From assembly GCA_012032975.1 (NCBI GenBank), contig JAAUPU010000268.1, forward strand, positions 1-5,461: 5,461 bases of DNA. The letters are read 5' to 3'. The position numbers and the translations under genes were made by a program. The DNA is from Caldilineaceae bacterium. Its GTDB lineage: Bacteria > Chloroflexota > Anaerolineae > Caldilineales > Caldilineaceae. The notes below the pieces were generated by a model, which did not search any database, had not been told where the DNA came from, and was given only the letters and a program-made list of their open reading frames with translations. Shown here one piece after another: positions 1 through 4,343 of the stretch (position 1 is the first letter of the stretch; every line of letters begins with the position of its first letter).

Positions 1-454
1 TTTATGACGTTGAAATTCCATGACGTGTTGGTTTATGAGCCCCGGAAGGCTTCACGGGCTCGGATACCATCACCTGGACCGCCACTGACGAATCCGGGGC
101 GGCCGCGCCCACCTCCGCAACCATCACAGTTCTGCCTCCCATGCGATTCAGCACATCGGCAATTCATCTCGCCTTTGAACCGGAGGGGTTTCGATTCCGA
201 CTGGATCATGTTCCCGGGATCAACCCGGTTGTCATCTATGCCTCGACGAATCTGGCGGACTGGACCACCGACCCCGGCGACGGATCTCTCTTTACCATCC
301 AGTCGCGCCAGCACAACGGAGACGGCACGGAAACCGTTTCCGCCCGCCTGCGTTGCTTTATCTGGTCCTCGACTACGGCCTGCATCTGCTTCAATCTCCT
401 ACGGCTCCACATCAGCGCCACGATCAACGCGGCGGTCGCTGTTTTCGATTTCAT
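1..454 (+). pseudogene. C-terminal remnant of a secreted Ig-like/cadherin-like domain protein, frameshifted
   Basis: Three plus-strand frames must be joined to give a sensible protein. Frame 1 ends in LVYEP at 28-42. Frame 3 (open 39-515) continues as PEGFTGSDTITWTATDESG and then ATITVLPP, the end of a bacterial Ig/cadherin-like repeat. It goes on to FRFRLDHVPGINPVVIYAS, then TNLADWT and GDGTETVSARL (to about 350). Adding one C to the CCCC run at 40-43 joins frames 1 and 3. A further shift near 350 would give LLYLVLDYG in frame 2. The codons of the frame 3 section are strongly G/C at third positions, supporting real former coding. I associate the 'YASTNLADWT' type of segment with large secreted proteins of Verrucomicrobiota/Planctomycetota; that is recollection, not a search. 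The gene would be convergent with the peptidase gene and its natural 3' end is unclear. The upstream part lies outside the window. It could also be a real gene with sequencing indels. Confidence 0.5.
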
Positions 455-460
455 TGCATG

Positions 461-1771
461 TTATTCCCATCTGCCTATCGGCGTACCAGGGGCCACCACC
501 GTCACGCCGTTGGCGTAGTTTGGATTCAGATAGACTGCCTGATCCCACGCTGTGGTTGCAGCCGCCCCATCTCCAAGCGCTTCAAACGCGCGACTTCGCC
601 AAAAATATAGTTCCTCTATTTGTACATCAGGCGCCAGGATCGTGTCAGTTAGCTGGATGACATCTTGATGACGCCCGACCGCGTTGTATGCCTCGAACGG
701 ACCAAACTGATACCAGAGCATCCGCCACGGCAAACCCAACCCGCGCGCCCTGTCGAAAGCTTCGACAGCGCCGACGTTGTCGCCCAGCGCGGTCAAAGCG
801 CTGCCGCGGTTGAACCAGGCAAAACGATCCGCCGCATCGCTGACCAGTTCACGATCTGCGGTTGCGAGAGCCTTTGTCCACATGGCCGAATCCTCCAACG
901 GGTCGCCCAGTATGGACTCCACCAACGCTCTGCGCTCCAATGGCAAAATCAAGACAAAGGTACGGTTGAAGACCTTCCAGAGCGGGTCCAATTCTGCATA
1001 GGGCAGGTGGATGCCTTGGTAGTCGCCATTCGGATTGACAAAATTCACGCCAACATAGGAGTCATAGGCAATCCACTGTTCTGCCAGATCATCATAGCCG
1101 ACCAGCAGACGGTAATGGCCCAGGCCATCGTTTGGCTCCGGTTCCAACCACGTCTCGATCAACACCGGAAAGCCGTTGTCCAGCAGCGCGCGCAGGGTGG
1201 CTGCGTCGCCGTCGACGCGCACGGCCGCCGCGTACCCCTGTTGGCGGGCAAAGGCGGCCAACTCCTGCGGGTTGACATTCTTGTCCTCGGGATTGGGCCG
1301 CAGGGTCGCGCCGACCACGGCCTGGTCGAGTCCGCTGCCGAAATAGCTGAGATTCATGGCCAGCGTCGCCGGTCCGCAGTTGTTCCATGTCTGCCACATG
1401 TGGCGGAAGCCGGTCAACTGGACGGCTTGGGCAACAGGCGTGACATCCTGCGCTGGGGTGGGTGAAGGGGTTGGCAGCAACAGAGAGGCCGGGCCAGGGG
1501 TTGGCTCCGGCGCGATTGGCTCTACGGCGTGGGTTGGTTCGGCCGGTTGGAACTGCGTCGCCGCTGGAGGAAGCGGATTGGCGCTGTCGAAAACAGGCGT
1601 GCGCTCTTCGACCGCGGTCACCGGTTCATAAGCCGCGTCAACATCGCCCTGCATCTCCAGCGAGGTTGCGTCATCGGCGGCGAGTGGCGCAACCCGTATG
1701 ACCCAGGTCAGCCCCGCGAACAGAAGCAGGAGGAGCAGGCTGAACGCCAAGAGCAGGCGGGTGAAGGGCAA
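461..1771 (-). CDS. Membrane-anchored C39-like cysteine peptidase with C-terminal TPR repeats
   Basis: 436 codons from a TTG start. Residues 6-27 form a Leu-rich membrane segment after a short basic end, so the protein is probably anchored with its body outside the cytoplasm, or has an uncleaved or cleaved signal. Residues 31-115 are a low-complexity linker rich in Pro, Thr, Ala and Glu (PTPSPTP at 100-106). Residues 118-275 match the C39-like fold: Gln127 and Cys132 in WQTWNNCGPATLAM, His219 in GHYRLLVGYDD, and Asp237 in IAYDSY, a complete papain-like Gln/Cys/His/Asp set. Residues 315-345 and 387-420 look like TPR units (WFNRGSALTALGD..GAVEAFDRA; YFWRSRAFEALGD..AATTAWDQAVYLNPN). True C39 domains cleave double-Gly leaders inside bacteriocin exporters; this stand-alone C39_2-type form has no ABC domain and its substrate is unknown. 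The TTG start is preferred because GGAG lies 9 nt upstream and an in-frame TAA is at 1793-1795. No terminator is visible after the stop. Confidence 0.88.
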   Translation of the reverse strand: MPFTRLLLAFSLLLLLLFAGLTWVIRVAPLAADDATSLEMQGDVDAAYEPVTAVEERTPVFDSANPLPPAATQFQPAEPTHAVEPIAPEPTPGPASLLLPTPSPTPAQDVTPVAQAVQLTGFRHMWQTWNNCGPATLAMNLSYFGSGLDQAVVGATLRPNPEDKNVNPQELAAFARQQGYAAAVRVDGDAATLRALLDNGFPVLIETWLEPEPNDGLGHYRLLVGYDDLAEQWIAYDSYVGVNFVNPNGDYQGIHLPYAELDPLWKVFNRTFVLILPLERRALVESILGDPLEDSAMWTKALATADRELVSDAADRFAWFNRGSALTALGDNVGAVEAFDRARGLGLPWRMLWYQFGPFEAYNAVGRHQDVIQLTDTILAPDVQIEELYFWRSRAFEALGDGAAATTAWDQAVYLNPNYANGVTVVAPGTPIGRWE

Positions 1772-1780
1772 GAAGCGTCG

Positions 1781-1784
1781 CTCC
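1781..1784 (-). promoter_or_regulatory. Ribosome binding site (GGAG) for the C39-like peptidase
   Basis: On the minus strand GGAG is followed by 9 nt and then TTG at 1771-1769. No ATG or GTG lies in this frame between the upstream stop (1793-1795) and the membrane segment, so this site decides the non-ATG start. Confidence 0.55.
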
Positions 1785-1810
1785 AGAGAAAGTTACAACA
1801 TCGCTCAGAA

Positions 1811-1834
1811 GGCGCCAGCGGCGATCCTGGCGTC
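1811..1834. repeat. Small GC-rich hairpin in the leader of the peptidase gene
   Basis: Arms 1811-1818 and 1827-1834 pair over 8 positions (ggcgccag / ctggcgtc, one G-T position) around an 8-nt loop. It lies 27 nt upstream of the ribosome binding site, within the likely 5' leader. No T-run follows on either strand, so it is not a normal terminator. Confidence 0.35.
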
Positions 1835-1877
1835 TTCTATAACGGCGGAACGAACGGATTTGCTCCCAAGTTCGCGC

Positions 1878-1924
1878 GCCGTGACCAAAGCCAGATTGTC
1901 GTTCAGTCTGGCTTTGGTCACGGT
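1878..1924. repeat. Long perfect inverted repeat / hairpin between the small membrane protein and the peptidase
   Basis: Arms 1879-1895 and 1907-1923 are perfect reverse complements (17 bp, core gaccaaagccaga / tctggctttggtc). A flanking G-T pair and three more pairs inside the loop (t1896-g1906, t1897-a1905, g1898-c1904) leave a 5-nt apex (1899-1903). No run of T follows on either strand, so it does not look like a standard intrinsic terminator. It could be a REP/MITE-like repeat, a processing or attenuation structure between two minus-strand genes, or a relic of a mobile element. No transposase lies next to it. Confidence 0.8.
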
Positions 1925-2072
1925 ATTTCGTGTTCTGAAAGTTGGATGGAGATCGTGGTCGAAGGGGGGATGGCGCCATGAATGCGCCAAACTGGACAGC
2001 CTCAAAACCAGGCCCCCTACAGATGCCAAGAAAAGAGGCTGCACAGCGCTCGTGGTTGGTGCAGGATCGGCC

Positions 2073-2264
2073 TCAGAGGGCGAGGTTGGCCAGCCAGGAA
2101 AAGAGCAAGAAAAGGTAGATCGACAACAACACGAAGGGCAGCAATGACTGCTCCGCTCGGCGCTTGGTGCGCACCCGGCCTTGGCGGGAGAGCCGCCGTG
2201 GATCGAGCAGATCGTGGCGGGTATATCGTCGTCTGTGGGTAGGAACTCCTCTTGTTGTGTACAT
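2073..2264 (-). CDS. Small Arg-rich single-span membrane protein, unknown function
   Basis: 63 codons, ATG start. I do not recognise the family. Residues 1-40 are strongly basic (about a dozen Arg plus one Lys, including HRRRYTRH and RTKRR), and residues 41-63 are a hydrophobic segment (LLPFVLLSIYLFLLFSWLANL) ending almost at the C-terminus. By the positive-inside rule the Arg-rich part should be cytoplasmic, giving a tail-anchored-like topology. Overlapping frames are open too, but only this one has consistently G/C third positions and follows directly from a near-consensus promoter. The first base of the ATG lies 7 nt past the -10 box and there is no Shine-Dalgarno sequence, so translation is probably leaderless. 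The peptidase gene lies downstream on the same strand after about 300 nt that include the long hairpin. The basic segment could bind nucleic acid, anionic lipid or an acidic partner; none of this is shown. Confidence 0.6.
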   Translation of the reverse strand: MYTTRGVPTHRRRYTRHDLLDPRRLSRQGRVRTKRRAEQSLLPFVLLSIYLFLLFSWLANLAL

Positions 2265-2268
2265 GCCA

Positions 2269-2296
2269 ACAGATTAGCACATTTGTTCTAATCTGT
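2269..2296. promoter_or_regulatory. Palindrome overlapping both promoter boxes (candidate operator)
   Basis: Arms acagattag (2269-2277) and ctaatctgt (2288-2296) are perfect 9-bp reverse complements with a 10-nt spacer. One arm covers the -10 box and the other enters the -35 box, so a dimeric repressor here would block RNA polymerase. No regulator gene for it is seen in the window. Confidence 0.5.
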
Positions 2297-2299
2297 CAA
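2271..2299 (-). promoter_or_regulatory. Sigma-70-type promoter of the 63-aa membrane protein
   Basis: On the minus strand the -35 box TTGACA (2299-2294) and -10 box TAATCT (2276-2271) are separated by exactly 17 nt. Only 6 nt separate the -10 box from the ATG at 2264, which puts the expected transcription start on or next to the start codon. Confidence 0.7.
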
Positions 2300-2306
2300 A
2301 TGTGGA

Positions 2307-2322
2307 TTGACCGGCGGGTCAA
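2307..2322. promoter_or_regulatory. Second palindrome upstream of the promoter (candidate regulator site)
   Basis: TTGACC, a 4-nt spacer, then GGTCAA: 6-bp perfect arms centred about 50 bp upstream of the predicted start of transcription and 7 bp outside the -35 box. The position suits an activator or an auxiliary repressor site. Function is inferred from position and symmetry only. Confidence 0.35.
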
Positions 2323-2383
2323 CTGTCCGCCATAGTACACTGGCAACGTCCCACGAACCTTGTGGGCCAGCGTGGGAATCGCC

Positions 2384-2596
2384 TCAAGACCATCCACGAG
2401 AAGGGCGATTGCGATCTTGCGCGAGATTTGCCGTGGTGAGTTGGAGGGACGTGTGATGACTGATATCGCCGAACGCCTGAATCAGGTTGCGGCGCAAATC
2501 GGCGTCGGTGGGATATTCGGGCCGAGCGTCCTCATAGCCTTGAGGATTCGCGCCAAAAAGTCGCCGCCCTTCGTTTGGATGAATCTGCTCAGCCAT
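2384..2596 (-). pseudogene. N-terminal stub of a class I SAM-dependent methyltransferase
   Basis: 70 codons from ATG. Residues 12-28 (RLFGANPQGYEDARPEY, then P) closely resemble the pre-domain lead of class I methyltransferases of the 'FG.NP.GYD.ARP.YP' kind. The SAM-binding loop expected soon after (a VLEVGPGTG-like motif) is absent. After PEYPTDADL the reading turns into unrelated residues and ends in SRGWS, which is encoded by a short repeat that recurs at 2648-2661. Intact members run to well over 200 residues, so only the extreme N-terminus survives. A weak GGA is 9 nt before the ATG. It lies downstream of the DUF4256 gene on the same strand. The identification rests on one short motif, so it could be a chance match, but no better reading of this segment was found. 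Confidence 0.45.
2386..2399. repeat. Direct repeat copy A (aagaccatccacga)
   Basis: This 14-nt sequence recurs exactly at 2648-2661 on the same strand. The match continues imperfectly (gaagggcg here, agggcg there) to about 20 nt with a 2-nt indel. It encodes the last residues of the methyltransferase stub on the minus strand, so it marks the breakpoint side of that fragment. Confidence 0.7.
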
Positions 2597-2780
2597 CGCG
2601 ACTATCCAATTCCCTTCGCCAAATTCTGTTCAGGCGAATCCAAAATAAAGACCATCCACGAAGGGCGCGAAAAATACCAGGGCGTAGGCTGTTTCTTCGT
2701 GAAACTTCGTGTGACTGGGTGGGTAGCTATTTCTTGGCAATGGTCTCAGTAAGGACATTCGCCCATCAACGCTCCAGGAT
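2597..2780. other. Non-coding stretch with degenerate CACGAAG-type repeat
   Basis: Between the methyltransferase stub and the DUF4256 stop I see no gene. On the plus strand 2654-2666 reads ccacgaagggcgc, and on the minus strand the 2712-2690 portion contains two cacgaag cores about 10 nt apart. Sequences of this type (cacgaag units roughly every 10 nt, often ending in accatccacgaag) are a scattered intergenic repeat I recall from many environmental genomes; its role is unknown. No clear terminator follows the DUF4256 stop. Confidence 0.45.
2648..2661. repeat. Direct repeat copy B (aagaccatccacga)
   Basis: Exact 14-nt copy of 2386-2399, located upstream of the methyltransferase stub, so the two copies bracket it. 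It is the start of the patch of CACGAAG-type intergenic repeat that continues to about 2712. Confidence 0.7.
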
Positions 2781-3395
2781 TCAGACCCGTAGCGAGCCAC
2801 GAAAGCCCCTGGCGGCATAGAAAGAAGGCGCGCCATTGTGATAGAAGAAGACATGGTCGAAGCGACGATCACCGAAGAGGGCGCCACCAAGTTTTCTAAT
2901 ATCAGGAGGTGTCTGTATCCAGCTCGAGGTCTTGGTGTCAAACTCCCCAAGCTGCTGCAACGCTCGGTATTGCTCTTCATTCAAGAGTTCGATGCCCATG
3001 CCGGCGGCGATATCGATCGCATTGCCGCCTGGATGGATACCCTTCTTTTCTCTCTCAGCCTGCCCTTTTCCGTCGTAACAGATACTTCTGCGGCCTTCTG
3101 GACTTTCCGCTGAACAATCGAAGAAGATGTATTCGCCCGTTGATTCATCATAGCCAACCACATCCGGTTCACCGCCACTGCTTTCCATTGCATTCAGTGA
3201 CGACAATTTTTCAGGATGGGCCTCCACTCTTGCCTGTATTTTGGGCCATTCAAGACCTCGGTGGCGGTTCATGTTTTCCTCGAAACGAACCTTCAATGTT
3301 GTGAGCAGTTCTTCACCCTGTTCTGGTGAAATTTCCAAGTTTATCTCAACTCTTGGAATTGGACGACCACTACCTTTTGATGACATTTTCGCCAT
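2781..3395 (-). CDS. DUF4256 family protein
   Basis: 204 codons, slightly longer than the roughly 185 residues I recall for the family because of a short polar N-terminal extension. The conserved features are all present: LLTTLKVRFEENMNRHRGLEW near residues 29-50, a GGEPDVVGYDESTGEYIFFD segment near 73-93, then CSAESPEGRRSICYD, IDIAAGMGIELLNEEQYRAL, FDTKTSSWIQTPPDIRKLGG and a C-terminal FYAARGFRGSLRV. No signal peptide or membrane segment, so it is probably cytoplasmic. The family has no established biochemical function. The start is supported by AAGGAG at 3408-3403, 7 nt before the ATG. It begins about 80 nt after the tumA stop on the same strand and no clear promoter is seen in the gap, so it may be the last gene of a tumE-tumA-DUF4256 transcript. 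The frame is intact, in contrast to tumA. Confidence 0.88.
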   Translation of the reverse strand: MAKMSSKGSGRPIPRVEINLEISPEQGEELLTTLKVRFEENMNRHRGLEWPKIQARVEAHPEKLSSLNAMESSGGEPDVVGYDESTGEYIFFDCSAESPEGRRSICYDGKGQAEREKKGIHPGGNAIDIAAGMGIELLNEEQYRALQQLGEFDTKTSSWIQTPPDIRKLGGALFGDRRFDHVFFYHNGAPSFYAARGFRGSLRV

Positions 3396-3402
3396 GATTC
3401 GA

Positions 3403-3408
3403 CTCCTT
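3403..3408 (-). promoter_or_regulatory. Strong Shine-Dalgarno (AAGGAG) for the DUF4256 gene
   Basis: AAGGAG preceded by more A residues, 7 nt upstream of the ATG at 3395. It fixes the start codon and contrasts with the SD-less tumE and 63-aa genes. Confidence 0.75.
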
Positions 3409-3475
3409 TTTGCTGGTACTCATGCCGTTCATACGGTTTGGCGGATGGGTTTGTTCGGCCGCAGTTCCCGCTCCT

Positions 3476-3823
3476 TCACGCCGCGTGGAGTAGAAACTCC
3501 ACCTTGACAGCGTCAAAGGGAAACTCAATGCGGCCATCCGATACACGGGTCAGCACCCCTGCTTCCAAGAGCGCTGTTGCATCGCCGTGGACGGCCTTCA
3601 CGTCACGTCCGACCCGCGCGCGGCTTCACGGATAGAGAGTGGCCCGGCCCCACAAAGAACCTTAAGAAGCTCCCAGCGCTTGGCGGTCAGCACCTTCCAA
3701 AGAAGCTCAGGGGTGGACAAAGCTGATCCGCGCTTCGCGTTCCACGCCGCCGTTCTTCATGGCGCGTGCGGCATCGGCCAAGGTCTCATCGAGAGAACGA
3801 ACTTCAAGAACGACCGTGTTCAT
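3476..3823 (-). pseudogene. tumA: TumA-like antitoxin / winged HTH regulator, disrupted by two opposite frameshifts
   Basis: Read straight, the gene stops after 38 codons at TGA 3709-3707. Removing one base from the GGGG run at 3710-3713 and restoring one base in the GC tract at 3614-3621 recovers 115 residues ending at TGA 3478-3476. The recovered parts are MNTVVLEVRSLDETLADAAR up to ISFVHP; then ELLWKVLTAKRWELLKVL and GPLSIREAAR; then RVGRDVKAVHGDATALLEAG and FPFDAVKVEFLL. The middle to late part (SIREAARRVGRDVKAVHGDATALLEAG) is a winged helix-turn-helix of the type found in TumA antitoxins paired with TumE. The net length is in frame because the two indels cancel. The ATG has AGGTGG 4 nt upstream (3833-3828) and overlaps the 3' end of tumE by 20 nt, as expected for a coupled toxin-antitoxin pair. 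It is either real decay or two sequencing errors; the sequence alone cannot say which. Confidence 0.75.
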
Positions 3824-4100
3824 GATTCCACCTCGCAACATCAGCTTCAAAGTCCGCCATCCACTGGTCGGGCTTAGAAAAAGCGTAGAGTTCTTCCGTC
3901 GTTTCGGTATGCCGGTGATCCCCCTTGCCGCGCTCATTGTCATAACGCAAGACGCAGAGGCCTCCGACCACATACCCAAGTCGATACTTGAACTCGTGGG
4001 TCGATGGTGGAACCGGCTGCGGAACACGCCAAATCACCACCTCGACAAATGCGTCGGCAGCGACCACCACTCGGCGACGAACCCAGGCTAGAGCGTTCAC
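3804..4100 (-). CDS. tumE: TumE family toxin (DUF6516-like)
   Basis: 98 codons from a GTG start, a usual length for the family. Features of TumE-like proteins: DAFVEVVIWRVPQPVP at residues 16-31, HEFKYRLGYVVGGLCVLRYD at 35-54, then the charged core NERGKGDHRH (55-64) and FSKPDQWMADFEADV near 74-88. TumE is the toxin of the TumE-TumA type II module; I infer a ribonuclease-like or other toxic role only from family context. The gene lies first, overlapping its antitoxin gene by 20 nt, a toxin-first order. The GTG is chosen because a near-consensus promoter ends 7 nt upstream and the residues from MNALAWVRRRVVV onward align with the family N-terminus. There is no Shine-Dalgarno sequence, so the message should be leaderless. 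The toxin frame is intact while the antitoxin is broken, which is unexpected if the toxin is active. Confidence 0.82.
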   Translation of the reverse strand: MNALAWVRRRVVVAADAFVEVVIWRVPQPVPPSTHEFKYRLGYVVGGLCVLRYDNERGKGDHRHTETTEELYAFSKPDQWMADFEADVARWNHEHGRS

Positions 4101-4107
4101 GCTGGAG

Positions 4108-4137
4108 AGAATACCAACAGATATCCAGTGTTGTCAA
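4108..4137 (-). promoter_or_regulatory. Sigma-70-type promoter of tumE, giving a probable leaderless mRNA
   Basis: On the minus strand TTGACA (4137-4132), 18 nt, TATTCT (4113-4108), then 7 nt and GTG at 4100. The expected transcription start falls on the start codon. A 6-bp inverted repeat (gtgttg at 4128-4133, caacac at 4144-4149, 10-nt spacer) overlaps the -35 box and could be an autoregulatory site; at 6 bp it may be chance. Confidence 0.65.
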
Positions 4138-4179
4138 TAACTCCAACACATCGACAGTGAGTCTGCCCTGAAGAATAGA

Positions 4180-4210
4180 ACCGCAGATGAACACAGATCA
4201 ACGCGAATGG
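4180..4210. repeat. Degenerate 10-nt tandem repeat (cagatga-acacagatca type)
   Basis: Plus strand 4181-4190 ccgcagatga, 4191-4200 acacagatca and 4201-4210 acgcgaatgg form three decaying 10-nt units. This resembles the widespread 'acacagatgaacacagat' intergenic repeat of many bacterial genomes; its function is unknown. It sits between the tumE promoter and the ABC transporter terminator. Confidence 0.5.
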
Positions 4211-4283
4211 CGCCGCTTTCATTTGCCGTGGCCCGCCATTTGGCGCAAGTAACACCCGGGAGGCCTCGTTGCCCAATGTTAGC

Positions 4284-4319
4284 AAAAAGAGGCGCCCGCG
4301 CTCGGCACGGACGCCTCTT
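4284..4319 (-). terminator. Rho-independent terminator of the ABC transporter gene
   Basis: Read on the minus strand: stem AAGAGGCG (4319-4312), one mismatch, CGG (4310-4308), a 9-nt loop, CCG (4298-4296), then CGCCTCTT (4294-4287) running into TTTTT (4288-4284). It begins 25 nt after the stop codon of the ABC gene and has the stem-plus-T-run form of an intrinsic terminator. It insulates the tumE operon from read-through. Confidence 0.85.
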
Positions 4320-4343
4320 CTTTCAGGCTGCAACCCGATGAAT

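Noticed and set aside
236..454. Minus-strand 72-codon ORF starting just after the peptidase stop (MKSKTATAALIVALMW...)
   Set aside because: The plus strand here encodes a recognisable Ig-like/ASTNLADWT segment with better codon bias; the minus reading has no family features and no clear ribosome binding site.
665..1465. 266-codon plus-strand ORF
   Set aside because: It is antisense to the C39/TPR coding region, whose catalytic motifs are unmistakable; the plus reading has no domain and odd composition.
1805..2269. 154-codon minus-strand ORF in another frame across the 63-aa gene and the hairpin
   Set aside because: Its N-terminal half is Cys/Ser/Pro-rich in the manner of an off-frame shadow, and it lacks the third-position G/C bias of the 63-aa frame; the hairpin forms part of its C-terminus.
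2313..2331. Short ggcgg / ccgcc hairpin
   Set aside because: Only 5 bp of pairing and no T-run; it overlaps the better TTGACC-GGTCAA palindrome and is likely chance.
2360..2752. Plus-strand 130-codon ORF with a helical-looking segment (GRVMTDIAERLNQVAAQIG)
   Set aside because: The helix-like stretch is tempting, but no family could be named, the ORF runs through the intergenic repeat, and the minus strand reads as a methyltransferase N-terminus.
3940..4194. Minus-strand ORF upstream of and overlapping tumE in another frame
   Set aside because: It crosses the tumE promoter and has no recognisable domain, while the tumE frame carries the conserved YDNERGKGDHRH core.
4138..4283. Possible extra small gene or RNA between tumE and the terminator
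   Set aside because: Only the degenerate 10-nt repeat is visible; open frames here are short, with no start signals or conserved motifs.
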